Positions 51,470 to 59,989 of a DNA stretch of 64,000 nt are shown in pieces (the stretch's first letter is position 1; every line of letters starts with the position of its first letter). This DNA is from Deltaproteobacteria bacterium (lineage in GTDB: Bacteria > Myxococcota_A > UBA9160 > UBA6930). The DNA is taken from NCBI GenBank assembly GCA_016875395.1, contig VGRF01000007.1, positions 99,271 to 163,270 of the forward strand, in the 5' to 3' direction. Position numbers and translations under genes: made by a program. Below the pieces are notes generated by a model, which did no database searches, was not told the origin of the DNA, and was given only the letters and a program-made list of their open reading frames with translations.

Positions 51470-52674
51470 CAGCTTCTCTCTCCCGAAACGCCTGGGGTGA
51501 ACGAGATCGGCAGCGCCGCGAAGCCGCGCACGTTCGTGCTGTGCACGCGCACGATGCCGCTCGCGTCGACGCGATAGTCGGGCAAGCGGCGCATCACCTC
51601 CTCGAGCGACACGCGCGCTTCGAGGCGCGCGAGCGCAGCGCCGAGGCAGAAGTGGATGCCCTTCCCGAACGCGAGGCTCTCGCTCGTGTCGCGGTGCAGG
51701 TCGAACACTTCGGGGTTCGCGAACACGCGCTCGTCTCGGTTCGCGGAGCCGATCAGTAACAACACCTTCTCGCCGCGCCGGACCTTCTCGCCGTGCAGCT
51801 CGAGGTCGCAGCTCGCGGTGCGCGCCATCAGCTGCGTCGAGTTGTCGTAGCGAAGCGTCTCCTCGATCCAGTCTGAGGTCAGCGCGGCGTTCGCGGCCAC
51901 TTCCGCGCGCGCCGCAGGGTTCTTCTCCAGCCAGTAGAGCGCGTTCGCGAGCAGCTTCGTCGTGGTCTCGTTGCCGGCGATGATCATCAAGAAGCAGAAG
52001 CCGATGATGTCGCGCTCGTCGAGGCGATCGCCGTCGATCTCGACTTGCAGGAGCGCGCTCGCGAGGTCGGCGCCCGGCTTCTTCTTCCGCTCGGCGACGA
52101 GCTGCACGAAGTACTGCAGCAGCTTCATCGACGCAGCGATGCCCTCGGGCGGAACGCCGCGAACGCCCTCTTCTCGATGCAGCACGGTGTCGGACCACGC
52201 GCGCAGCTCGTCGCGATCGCTCTCGGGCACGCCGAGCATCTCGCTCACGACGTCCATGGGCAGCCGGCCCGCGAAGTCCGCGACGAAGTCACAGCGGCCC
52301 GCGGCGATGAAGCGATCGATGTAGCGGGTTGCGATCGCGCGAATGCGAGGCTCGATCTCCGCGACGCGGCGCGGTGTGAAGCCGCGCGAGACGAGCCCGC
52401 GCATGCGCGTGTGCTTCGGTGGATCCATGCCGAGGAACGAGAGCGTCGCCGACATGTCCGTGCCGAAGTCGCCCATCTCGAGCGAGATGCCGCCGCTGTT
52501 CACGAGCCGCTCGTGATCCTTGAAGCCGGCGACGACGTCGGCGTGGCGCGAGAGGGCGAGGAAGCCGAACTCGGGGTGGCGATACACGGGCGCGTGCGCG
52601 CGGAGCGCCGCGTAGGTGGGATACGGGTCTTCGTGGAAGTCGTAGGCGAAGGGGTCGAACTGAACGTGCGTCAT
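51469..52674 (-). CDS. Cytochrome P450 (bacterial soluble type)
   Basis: A 401-residue P450 related to the one at 49308: I-helix A-G-N-E-T (233-237), E272-x-x-R275, haem loop F-G-K-G-I-H-F-C343-L-G. The two share the L-P-M-D-V-[IV]-S-x-[LM]-L-G-[IV]-P-E-S-D-R stretch and probably arose by duplication together with the adjoining LLM genes. Follows the first LLM gene by eight bases. Confidence 0.93.
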   Translation of the reverse strand: MTHVQFDPFAYDFHEDPYPTYAALRAHAPVYRHPEFGFLALSRHADVVAGFKDHERLVNSGGISLEMGDFGTDMSATLSFLGMDPPKHTRMRGLVSRGFTPRRVAEIEPRIRAIATRYIDRFIAAGRCDFVADFAGRLPMDVVSEMLGVPESDRDELRAWSDTVLHREEGVRGVPPEGIAASMKLLQYFVQLVAERKKKPGADLASALLQVEIDGDRLDERDIIGFCFLMIIAGNETTTKLLANALYWLEKNPAARAEVAANAALTSDWIEETLRYDNSTQLMARTASCDLELHGEKVRRGEKVLLLIGSANRDERVFANPEVFDLHRDTSESLAFGKGIHFCLGAALARLEARVSLEEVMRRLPDYRVDASGIVRVHSTNVRGFAALPISFTPGVSGERS

Positions 52675-52682
52675 GACAGGTC

Positions 52683-53663
52683 TCACCCACGCTTCAGGTG
52701 CGGATGCACCTCGCGCTCCCAGAGCGCGAGCATCTCGTTCGCGAGGTGCGGCGCGATGCCGGCGAGCAGCGGGCTCAGGTAGAGCACGCTGTTCGCGCCG
52801 AGCTTCTCCGCGAGCGCGAGCGTCTCGTCGGGCGTCAGCACCTGATAAGCGCCGCTCTGCTTCACCGTGTCCGGCGTGATGCCGCTCGCATAGGGGCCGC
52901 TCGGTTTGCCGTGCGCCTCGATCGTCCAGTCGCTGTAGCTCCGTAGCTGGTGCAGCGCGTGTGGCAGCAGGCGCTCCCAGTCCTTCGCGGGCTCCTTCGA
53001 CAGCCACAAGAAGATCGGGCCCTGCTTCGGGTACTCGCCGGGATCAGGCTTGCCGAGCGCGCAGCACTCTTCGCGATAGGGCTTCCACAGGCGCGGATCG
53101 AGTGGCGGAAACCAGCCGTCCGCGATGCGCGCCGCGCGCCGCGCCGCGGCGGGCGACTCGCCCCCTAACAAGATCGGCGGCGGCGGATCGGGCACTGGGG
53201 TGATGTGCATGCGCCGGCCCTGCCACGTGAAGGGCTCGCCGCGCCACGCGAGGCGCGCCAGATCGATGAGCTCGCCGATCGCGCGCCAGCGATCTTCGAG
53301 CTTGCGCCCGAACATCTCGAACTCGGCGGGCCGGTAGCCGCCGCCGATTCCCAACAACAAGCGACCGCCCGTCGCGAGCTGCGTGACGGCCGCGTCCTCG
53401 ACGAGCTTCACCGGGTCGTAGAGCGGCGCGAGCGCGACCGAGGTGCGGAGCAAGATGCGCTTCGTGCGCGCGCCCATCGCCGCCGCGAGCACGAGCGGCG
53501 AGGGGTTGTAGCCGTCGGGCGAAGCGTGGTGCTCACCGAGGCCGATCACGTCGAAGCCGAGCGCGTCCGCCCACGCCGCCTGATCGAGCGCAGCGGCATA
53601 GAGCTCGCGCGCCGGAGCGCCGAAGCTCGGAGCGCGCATGTCGTACGTCACGACGAGCTGCAT
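52683..53663 (-). CDS. LLM class flavin-dependent oxidoreductase
   Basis: A 326-residue luciferase-like protein: G-L-G-E-H-H-A-S-P-D-G-Y, L-A-T-G-G-R-L-L-L-G-I-G-G-G-Y-R-P, P-P-P-I-L-L-G-G-E-S-P-A-A. It is a paralogue of the LLM at 50495 with the same E-H-H-A-S-x-D-G-Y signature. Probably oxidises the same or a successive substrate as the P450s. Three-base gap to the NTF2-like gene. Confidence 0.88.
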   Translation of the reverse strand: MQLVVTYDMRAPSFGAPARELYAAALDQAAWADALGFDVIGLGEHHASPDGYNPSPLVLAAAMGARTKRILLRTSVALAPLYDPVKLVEDAAVTQLATGGRLLLGIGGGYRPAEFEMFGRKLEDRWRAIGELIDLARLAWRGEPFTWQGRRMHITPVPDPPPPILLGGESPAAARRAARIADGWFPPLDPRLWKPYREECCALGKPDPGEYPKQGPIFLWLSKEPAKDWERLLPHALHQLRSYSDWTIEAHGKPSGPYASGITPDTVKQSGAYQVLTPDETLALAEKLGANSVLYLSPLLAGIAPHLANEMLALWEREVHPHLKRG

Positions 53664-53666
53664 GGG

Positions 53667-54227
53667 CTACGCCTCGCGGTCCTCGATCGTGGCGTACCAG
53701 TCGAACGTGTCGCGGCGCACCCAGCCGGGCATGTTGGTTCGCTTCTGCAGGCGCTCGATCATCTTCGGCGTGAGCTGCTGGTTCTTCGCCATCTGCGCGA
53801 AGACCTTGCCCGCGTTCGTGTGATCGAAGAAGTCGCGCTGCCAGGTCCATTGAGAATTCCCGCCGTAGCGGAACCACGAGCCCCCGGTGCCGCCGATCTC
53901 GTAGGGCTTGCCGTCGTCACCTGAGACGGGCGCGACCTGCCGCCAGATTCCGATCACCTCGCCCTTCTGGTCGTCGATCAGCGTGCGGACGTACGGGTAC
54001 GTCCACTTCTCGAGCCCCTCCATCTCGGTGCCGAACACCCAGTCGAGAATCTGCTGCCGTCCGCGCGCTACGAACTCCCAGCTCGCGCCGTTGTTCCAGG
54101 TGTAGACCGCATCCGGCGCGTAGAACTGCGCGAGCGGCGCCCAGTCGCCCGTGCGACCCGCTTCGTCGTTCGCGGCGACGAAGCGGCGGATCATGTCTTC
54201 GAGCTCGGCACGGGGGAACGCGGGCAT
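53667..54227 (-). CDS. NTF2/SnoaL-like protein
   Basis: A 186-residue protein with the SnoaL-like alpha+beta cone in its first 130 residues (F-V-A-A-N-D-E-A-G-R-T-G-D-W-A-P-L-A-Q-F-Y-A-P-D-A-V-Y) and a charged C-terminal helical extension. Members often act as steroid isomerases, dehydratases or hydrolases of bulky lipophilic molecules. Its place among P450, LLM and SDR genes fits a steroid- or terpenoid-type substrate, but this is inference. Confidence 0.78.
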   Translation of the reverse strand: MPAFPRAELEDMIRRFVAANDEAGRTGDWAPLAQFYAPDAVYTWNNGASWEFVARGRQQILDWVFGTEMEGLEKWTYPYVRTLIDDQKGEVIGIWRQVAPVSGDDGKPYEIGGTGGSWFRYGGNSQWTWQRDFFDHTNAGKVFAQMAKNQQLTPKMIERLQKRTNMPGWVRRDTFDWYATIEDREA

Positions 54228-54255
54228 GGAGGCTCCAGTTGTTATGGGAGTCGCT

Positions 54256-54450
54256 TCACTCTTCGAGCGCGAGCGCGCGCGTCGGGCAGTACCTCACCGC
54301 GGCCTGCACCTTCGCGCGCAGCGCTTCGGACGGATTCACTTGCAGCACGATCACGACTCCGTCCCGCTCGTTCACGTCGAACACTTCGGGCGCCTCGCTC
54401 TTACAGGCGCCGTGGCCTTGGCAGAGGTCCGCGTCGACGCGAACGCGCAT
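54256..54450 (-). CDS. 3Fe-4S ferredoxin, P450 redox partner type
   Basis: A 64-residue ferredoxin with C10-Q-G-H-G-A-C16 and Y-C55-P-T-R-A-L, i.e. three cluster cysteines with His in the position of the missing fourth, as in 3Fe-4S ferredoxins that feed bacterial P450s. It overlaps the aldehyde dehydrogenase stop by one base. No ferredoxin reductase is encoded nearby, so one elsewhere must serve it. Confidence 0.88.
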   Translation of the reverse strand: MRVRVDADLCQGHGACKSEAPEVFDVNERDGVVIVLQVNPSEALRAKVQAAVRYCPTRALALEE

Positions 54451-55928
54451 CAGGCTTTCTTCCCCGGCAGCCCGATCACCTTCGTCTCGAGGTACTCCTC
54501 GAAACCGAGCTCGCCGTTCTCGCGGCCGAGGCCGCTCTGGCGATAGCCGCCGAACGGCGTGTCGGGATGGAACCAACCGCCGCCGTTCACGCTGAGCGTG
54601 CCCGTGCGAATCCCGCGCGCGACCGCGAGCGCGCGCTCTTCGCTCGCGCTGTGCACGGCGCCCGAGAGGCCGTAGATCGAGTCGTTCGCGATGCGCACTG
54701 CGTCCGCGTCGTCCGCGAACGGAATCACCGCGAGCACCGGCCCGAAGATCTCTTCCTGCGCGATCGTCATCTTCGGGTCGACGTCTACGAACAAAGTGGG
54801 CTCGACGTAGAAGCCCTTCGGCAAGTGCTTCGGCACTCCGCCGCCGACCAGGCACTTCGCGCCCTCGCGCTTGCCCTTCTCGATGTACGCGAGTACGCGC
54901 TCCTGCTGCTTCTTGCTGATCTGCGGGCCCTGCAGGTGCGCGGGGTTGGTCGGGTCGCCGTACTTCCAGCTCTCGAACGCGGCCTTCACGAGCGCGACGC
55001 CTTCGTCGTAGCGCGAGCGCGGGAGCAGGAGGCGCGTCGTGATCGCGCAGCCCTGCCCGCCGTGCACGCACGTCATCGCCGCGCCGGGCAGCACCGCCGC
55101 GAGCTTCGCGTCGTCGAGCACCACGTTCGCGCTCTTGCCGCCCAGCTCGAGGAACACCTTCTTCACCGTCGCCGAGGCGCGCTCCATCACGCGCCGGCCG
55201 GTCGCGGTGGAGCCGGTGAACGTGACGACGTCGACACGCGGATCGGTCGAGAGCATCTCGCCTAACAAATGGTCCGATGAGGCGACGATGTTCAGCACGC
55301 CCGGCGGAATGTCGGTGCGCTCCGCCGCGAGCTTCGCGACGTGCGTCGCGCTCCACGGCGTGTCGGGCGCGGGCTTCAGCACGATCGTGCAGCCCGCGGC
55401 GAGCGCGGGGCCGATCTTCGCGATGTTGAGATAGAGCGGCACGTTCCACGGCGTGATCGCACCCACCACGCCCGCTGCCTCGCGCCGTAACAAGCGGCGC
55501 TGCGGCGCACCGAGGAACGAGATGTCGCTCATCGTGCGCTCGTACTCGTAGGACGACGCCTTCGTCGCCCAGTACTTCATCATCTCGATCGGCTCGTCGA
55601 CGTGCATGAAGCCCGTGAGCGTCACGCACGCGCCGGCCTCCGCGACGACGATCGCGCGCAGCTGCTCCTTGTCTGCCTTCAGCGCGTCGTAGAGCTGCCC
55701 AACGCACTTCGCGCGGAAGGCGGGGTCGCGCGACCACGCGGTCTCGTCGAACGCGCGCCGCGCCGCCGCGATCGCGCGCTCCATGTCCTCCTTCGTGCCG
55801 TCCGCCGTCACGCCGAGCACTTCTTCCGTGGCGGGGTTCACGTTCTCGAACGTCGCGCCGTTGCTGGCGCCGACGAGGCGGCCATCGATCAGATTTTGCG
55901 TTCCGGGAGCGAGCGGTGCGAGCGCCAC
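54450..55928 (-). CDS. Aldehyde dehydrogenase
   Basis: A 492-residue NAD(P)-dependent aldehyde dehydrogenase. General base E261 in F-L-E-L-G-G-K-S, nucleophile C294 in G-G-Q-G-C-A, and T-P-W-N-V-P-L, F-T-G-S-T-A-T-G and E-E-I-F-G-P-V as usual. It would oxidise an aldehyde formed by the P450/SDR steps to the acid. In the operon it precedes the ferredoxin and follows the SDR. Confidence 0.93.
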   Translation of the reverse strand: MALAPLAPGTQNLIDGRLVGASNGATFENVNPATEEVLGVTADGTKEDMERAIAAARRAFDETAWSRDPAFRAKCVGQLYDALKADKEQLRAIVVAEAGACVTLTGFMHVDEPIEMMKYWATKASSYEYERTMSDISFLGAPQRRLLRREAAGVVGAITPWNVPLYLNIAKIGPALAAGCTIVLKPAPDTPWSATHVAKLAAERTDIPPGVLNIVASSDHLLGEMLSTDPRVDVVTFTGSTATGRRVMERASATVKKVFLELGGKSANVVLDDAKLAAVLPGAAMTCVHGGQGCAITTRLLLPRSRYDEGVALVKAAFESWKYGDPTNPAHLQGPQISKKQQERVLAYIEKGKREGAKCLVGGGVPKHLPKGFYVEPTLFVDVDPKMTIAQEEIFGPVLAVIPFADDADAVRIANDSIYGLSGAVHSASEERALAVARGIRTGTLSVNGGGWFHPDTPFGGYRQSGLGRENGELGFEEYLETKVIGLPGKKA

Positions 55929-55944
55929 GAGATGACCTCGATTG

Positions 55945-56694
55945 TTAGGGGCGGCTGATCTGGCCGCCGTCCACGTTGACGACTTGGCCGGTGATCCACG
56001 ACGCCGCGTCCGAGAGCAGGAACAAGAGCGTCGGCACGTGATCCTGCGGCGTGCCCACCCGCGCGATCGGCAGGCCCGCGACCATCGGCTTGATGAACGC
56101 GTCGGGCACGACCGAGTGCAGCGCGCTCGTCTCGGTCGGCCCCGGTGCGATCGCGTTCACGCGAATCTTCTGCGGCCCGAGCTCGCGCGCGAGGCCTTGC
56201 GTGAGCCCGTTGATGCCGAGCTTCGCGAGGCTGTACATGCCCGCGCCCATCCATGCCGCAGTAGAGCTCTGGTTCACGATCGCGCCGCCGCCACGTTTTT
56301 TGATGTGCGGCACACACGCGCGCGCGCAGAGCAGCGCGCCGTGGACGTTGATGTTCATGAAGCGCGTGTAGTAGTCCCAGTCGACGTCCATGTAGGCCGC
56401 GACTTTCATGCCGCCGAAGAGCGCGGCGTTGTTCACGAGGAAGTCGATGCCGCCGAAGTGCGCGGCCGCGCGCTCCGCCATCGCGCGCGTGCTCTCGGGC
56501 GACGCGACGTCTACCTCGATCGCGAGCGCGTTCGCCCCGATCTCGCGCGCCACGCGCTCGGCGCCGTCCTTGTTGATGTCCGCGATCACGACGCGCGTGC
56601 CCTGCGCCGCGAGCCCGCGCGCGTACGCCTCGCCGATGCCGCCACCGGCGCCCGTAACAACTGCGACCTTGCCGCTCAGTCCCGGAAGCTCCAT
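55945..56694 (-). CDS. SDR family oxidoreductase
   Basis: A 249-residue classical short-chain dehydrogenase: T-G-A-G-G-G-I-G cofactor loop, A-D-I-N (NAD preference suggested by the aspartate), N-N-A-A-L, S-S-T-A with the catalytic serine, Y-S-L-A-K (Tyr-x3-Lys), and G-Q-V-V-N-V-D-G-G at the C-terminus. Probably oxidises an alcohol made by the P450s. Eleven bases separate it from the upstream CYP51-like gene. Confidence 0.92.
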   Translation of the reverse strand: MELPGLSGKVAVVTGAGGGIGEAYARGLAAQGTRVVIADINKDGAERVAREIGANALAIEVDVASPESTRAMAERAAAHFGGIDFLVNNAALFGGMKVAAYMDVDWDYYTRFMNINVHGALLCARACVPHIKKRGGGAIVNQSSTAAWMGAGMYSLAKLGINGLTQGLARELGPQKIRVNAIAPGPTETSALHSVVPDAFIKPMVAGLPIARVGTPQDHVPTLLFLLSDAASWITGQVVNVDGGQISRP

Positions 56695-56705
56695 CGCGAT
56701 CTCCT

Positions 56706-58061
56706 TCACGCCGCCGCAGCGAGCTTGCGGCTTCGGTAGCGCACGCAGAACGGCTGCTGCGGGCGCACGACCATCGCCGAGTAGTTGTCGACGTAGCTGC
56801 CGGGTGCGGCGCTGAGCTCGAACTCGAAGCGCCGCAGCAGCACCGAGAAAATCGCCTTCTGCTGCATCGTCGCGAAGTTCGCGCCGAGGCAGCGGTGGCG
56901 GCCGCCGCCGAACGGCACGTACGCCCACGGATGCTTCACGTCTTCCTCGCGCGGCGGCGCGAAGCGGTCCGGGTCGAAGCGCAGTGCGTCGGCGAAGCAC
57001 GTCGGGTCTTGGTTCGAGAGCGCGATCGACATCGCGACGATCGAGCCCTTCGGCACGACCCAGTCTTTGTAAGCGAAGTCCACGAGCGCGGTGCGCGGGA
57101 GCCAAATCAGCGGTGGATGCAGGCGCAAGGCTTCCTTCACCGCGTTCTCGAGGAGTGGAATCTCGCGCAGCGCCTGATACGAGACGTCGCGGCCGTCGGC
57201 GTAGATGTGCTCGACTTCGCGCTGCACGCGCGCGAGGTAGTCGGGCTTGCGCAGCAGCTCGACCAGCGTCCACGCCATCGTGCCAGCGCTGGTGTGGTGC
57301 CCGGCAAAGAGCGTCGAGATCAAGATCCCGCTGATGATCTTGGGCGGGTACTTGAGCGAGCCGTCGTCGCGCTTCAGCGAGAGCAGGATCCCTAACAGGT
57401 CCTTCGGCGGGTCCGCTTGCGCGAGGCGCTGCTCGATGATGCCAGCGATCACCTCGTCGAGGCGGCGCTTCGCGCGATCGCGGCTGCGAAAGTTCTCGAT
57501 GTCGACGCGCGAGTTGAGGTAGCCGATGCCGTCGGTCCCGAGCTCGAGCTCGAAGTAGCGGCGACCGAACTCGGGCGTGAGCTGCTCGCGGAAGGGCTTC
57601 CCGATCAGGCACGAACTCGAGGTGTAGATCGTGAGCTCGGCGGCGAAATCGAGCAGATCGATCTCGCCCGCGTCACCGAGCTTGTCGCACATGCGCTCGG
57701 TCTCGGCGGCGATCACCTCGGCGGAGGCGCGCAGGTTCGCGTCGCGCAGCGCGGGCGAGCGAATCATCTCGCGCCGCTTCTCGGGCGGCGCGTCGTAGAC
57801 GACGCCCTCGCCGAAGATCGGCCGCATCAGCTCGTTCGAGGTCGGCTGCGGATCGAGCACCTCGTCGGGCTGCCGGAAGAACGCCTCCTGCGCTTCGGGG
57901 CCCGTGAAGAACACCACGTCGCGATCCAGCAGACGGAACTTCCCGATCTCCCCGCACTCGCCACGCAGGCGGCGAAACAAACCGATCGGATCGTGGCGAA
58001 GCTGCTGCAGATGGCCGAGGCGGCTTCCGCCGCCCGAGAGCTCGGGGATCGCTCGCGCCAT
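56706..58061 (-). CDS. cyp51: Cytochrome P450 of the CYP51 (sterol 14-demethylase) type
   Basis: A 451-residue P450 that differs from the other two. It has the CYP51 B'-region signature F-G-E-G-V-V-Y-D (83-90), the F-A-A-E-L-T-I-Y-T-S-S-S-C-L-I-G-K stretch (139-155), the I-helix A-G-H-H-T-S (253-258), E310-x-x-R313 and the haem loop F-G-G-G-R-H-R-C391-L-G. These are very close to Mycobacterium CYP51 as remembered. It is the first gene of the operon. A true 14-alpha-demethylase or a CYP51-derived enzyme for another steroid or terpenoid are both possible. Confidence 0.88.
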   Translation of the reverse strand: MARAIPELSGGGSRLGHLQQLRHDPIGLFRRLRGECGEIGKFRLLDRDVVFFTGPEAQEAFFRQPDEVLDPQPTSNELMRPIFGEGVVYDAPPEKRREMIRSPALRDANLRASAEVIAAETERMCDKLGDAGEIDLLDFAAELTIYTSSSCLIGKPFREQLTPEFGRRYFELELGTDGIGYLNSRVDIENFRSRDRAKRRLDEVIAGIIEQRLAQADPPKDLLGILLSLKRDDGSLKYPPKIISGILISTLFAGHHTSAGTMAWTLVELLRKPDYLARVQREVEHIYADGRDVSYQALREIPLLENAVKEALRLHPPLIWLPRTALVDFAYKDWVVPKGSIVAMSIALSNQDPTCFADALRFDPDRFAPPREEDVKHPWAYVPFGGGRHRCLGANFATMQQKAIFSVLLRRFEFELSAAPGSYVDNYSAMVVRPQQPFCVRYRSRKLAAAA

Positions 58062-58095
58062 GGGGGCTCCTGGGATCGAGCGACGCTATCAGACA

Positions 58096-58117
58096 AAACA
58101 TTTCGCGTGCAATGTTT
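58096..58117. promoter_or_regulatory. Inverted-repeat operator, TetR-type
   Basis: AAACATT (58096-58102), an 8-base spacer, and AATGTTT (58111-58117) form a perfect 7-bp-arm inverted repeat in the 96-base gap between the divergent P450 operon and the dehydrogenase-tetR pair. The A/T-rich arms stand out against the surrounding G+C-rich sequence. It is likely bound by the TetR at 59019. Confidence 0.55.
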
Positions 58118-58157
58118 CTCTCGCCCCGTGATACGGTGCCGCGCGAAGGAGGGCGCG

Positions 58158-59015
58158 ATGCGCGTTGCCTACATCGGACTGGGAGACATGGGCGCATCGA
58201 TGATGCAGCGCCTCACCGCGCAGGGCGTCGACACTACCGTGTACGACATCGCGCCCGCTGCGCTCGAGGCGTGCGTCGCGAAGGGCGCGAAGCCGGCGGC
58301 ATCACCCGCAGCTGCGGCAGCGGGCTGCGACGTGATCGGAGTGTGCGTGCCCGAGGACGATCACGTGCGCGCCGTGCTGCGCGGCGCGAACGGCGTGCTC
58401 GCGGGCGCGAAGCGCGGCGCGGTGATCGCGGTGCACAGCACGATCCTGCCCGCGACCGCTGAAGAACTCGCGCGCGAGGCGAGCGCCGCGGGCGTGGACC
58501 TGCTCGACGCGTGCGTGACCGGCGGCGCCGCGCGCGCGGTGCAGGGCAAGCTCGTACTCCTCGCGGGCGGCGACGCGGACGCCGTCGCGCGCATGAAGCC
58601 CTACTCCGACGTGTGCGCCGAGCGCGTCGTGCACGCCGGCGCGATCGGCAGCGGCGCGAAGCTGAAGCTGTGCATCAACCTGATCACGTACTTGCAGTGG
58701 ATCGCCGCGTTCGAGGCGCTCACGCTCGCGAAAGCCGCCGGCCTCTCCCAACAAGTGCTCGAAGACGCGGGGCGCGGCAACGGCCAGATCACCGAGCTGA
58801 TGATCCAGTTCATGGCGCTGCACAAAGGGCCCGAGGCCGCGCGAAACAGCGACGGCATGAAGAAGTTCCTGCGCACGCAGCTCTTCAATGCGGAGAAGGA
58901 CCTCGCCTGGGCGCTGAAGCTCGCGCGCGATAGCGGCGTTGCGCTGCCGGGCACCGCGCTCGCTTCGCAGCTGATGGCGCGCGTGTACGCCGTCGAGGAC
59001 GCGGGGAAGAGGTAG
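58158..59015 (+). CDS. 3-hydroxyisobutyrate-dehydrogenase-like NAD(P) oxidoreductase
   Basis: A 285-residue beta-hydroxyacid dehydrogenase: Y-I-G-L-G-D-M-G-A-S-M-M (cofactor loop), D-A-C-V-T-G-G-A (substrate loop), G-S-G-A-K-L-K-L-C-I-N (catalytic lysine region). The usual N-P-M-A-x-N-L motif is replaced by G-A-S-M-M-Q-R-L. GAAGGAGG precedes ATG 58158. It is divergent from the P450 operon and followed by tetR; all three share the operator region. Confidence 0.88.
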   Translation: MRVAYIGLGDMGASMMQRLTAQGVDTTVYDIAPAALEACVAKGAKPAASPAAAAAGCDVIGVCVPEDDHVRAVLRGANGVLAGAKRGAVIAVHSTILPATAEELAREASAAGVDLLDACVTGGAARAVQGKLVLLAGGDADAVARMKPYSDVCAERVVHAGAIGSGAKLKLCINLITYLQWIAAFEALTLAKAAGLSQQVLEDAGRGNGQITELMIQFMALHKGPEAARNSDGMKKFLRTQLFNAEKDLAWALKLARDSGVALPGTALASQLMARVYAVEDAGKR

Positions 59016-59018
59016 CGC

Positions 59019-59684
59019 GTGGCGGCTGGCGTCTCCGTAACAACTCGGCGCTCGCACGCGCGCAAACGTGGTGCAAGCCGCAGCCGCGCGAAGCGCAAGC
59101 GCAGGAGCCAGAGCGAGCGCACGAACGAGACGCGCGCGCGCATCCTCACGGCGGTGCATGCGTGCATCTCCGATCTCGGCTTCGCGCGCACGACGGCGGC
59201 GCAGATCGCGAAGCGCGCTGGCGTGACGTGGGGCGCGGCCCAGCACCACTTCGGTGACAAGGACGGGATCCTGATCGCGGTGCTCGAAGACTCGTTCGAG
59301 CGTTTCGCCGCGAAGCTCGCCGAGGTGCCCGACTCGGCGCCGCTCGAGGAGCGCGTCGCGCAGTTCGTGGACCGCGCGTGGGAGCACTTCTCGAGCCCGC
59401 ACTACCGCTCGACGTTCGAGATCCTCATTCACGCCGCGGACGCGCTGCCGCGCAGCTCGAACTGGCGCGCGCGCATGGAAGTGGCGTGGTCGCGCATTTG
59501 GCGCGAGGTATTCGCGAGCGAGAAGCTGCCGCGCCGCCGCGCAATCGCGCTGCAGCAGTTCACCGTCGCCGCGCTCGCGGGCCTCGCGTCGCTGCGCATG
59601 CTCGAAGGCGACGCCGCGCAGGAGCGCGATGGGGAGCTGGCGGTGCTGCGGGATGCGTTGTTGCGGGAGCTGAGCGCGGCGTAG
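59019..59684 (+). CDS. TetR family transcriptional regulator
   Basis: A 221-residue regulator with a basic N-terminal tail (R-K-R-G-A-S-R-S-R-A-K-R-K-R-R), then T-R-A-R-I-L-T-A-V-H-A-C...A-A-Q-I-A-K-R-A-G-V-T-W-G-A-A-Q-H-H-F-G-D-K-D, the TetR helix-turn-helix. It starts at GTG 59019, three bases after the dehydrogenase. It presumably controls the P450 operon. Its last 30 bases are copied at 60752-60781. Confidence 0.88.
   Translation: MAAGVSVTTRRSHARKRGASRSRAKRKRRSQSERTNETRARILTAVHACISDLGFARTTAAQIAKRAGVTWGAAQHHFGDKDGILIAVLEDSFERFAAKLAEVPDSAPLEERVAQFVDRAWEHFSSPHYRSTFEILIHAADALPRSSNWRARMEVAWSRIWREVFASEKLPRRRAIALQQFTVAALAGLASLRMLEGDAAQERDGELAVLRDALLRELSAA
59655..59684 (+). repeat. 30-bp direct repeat, left copy (end of tetR)
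   Basis: The bases from GCGTTGTTGCGG to the TAG stop of tetR recur exactly at 60752-60781. The two copies flank the toxin-antitoxin islet, like attachment sites or an unusually long target duplication. Confidence 0.85.
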
Positions 59685-59696
59685 CTGCCGCGGCAT

Positions 59697-59975
59697 TCAC
59701 TCTCTGCGTTCTAGTTCGTCAGCTGTCGTTCTTTGGAAGAACGCAACCCAAGCCTTCATCATCTGTTCGGGGATGTAGAAGGCTGCGGGCGAAAGTTGCG
59801 CATTCCTTCGCGCCAACCTCCGCATCAGCTCTTCGGGGTCGACGCCCTGGAAGTGAATCTCGCTGCTCGCTCCGAGCTGCCGGGCCCCCGAGCGATGGTC
59901 CTCGCGCTCTTCCGAGCAGTCCCTGAGCATGGAAGTCCAACCATCAGGTGGAGGGTCGACATGCGTCTCCTCCAT
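59697..59975 (-). CDS. Small hypothetical protein in TA islet
   Basis: A 92-residue soluble protein, unknown family, with a helical C-terminal half (D-P-E-E-L-M-R-R-L-A-R-R-N-A-Q-L). It may start later, at M-L-R-D-C. Its composition (less Ala/Arg-dominated than the neighbours) and location between the 30-bp repeats suggest it came in with the BrnT/Xre genes. It lies 14 bases after the Xre gene on the same strand. Confidence 0.5.
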   Translation of the reverse strand: MEETHVDPPPDGWTSMLRDCSEEREDHRSGARQLGASSEIHFQGVDPEELMRRLARRNAQLSPAAFYIPEQMMKAWVAFFQRTTADELERRE

Positions 59976-59989
59976 TCACGGCTCGCCGC

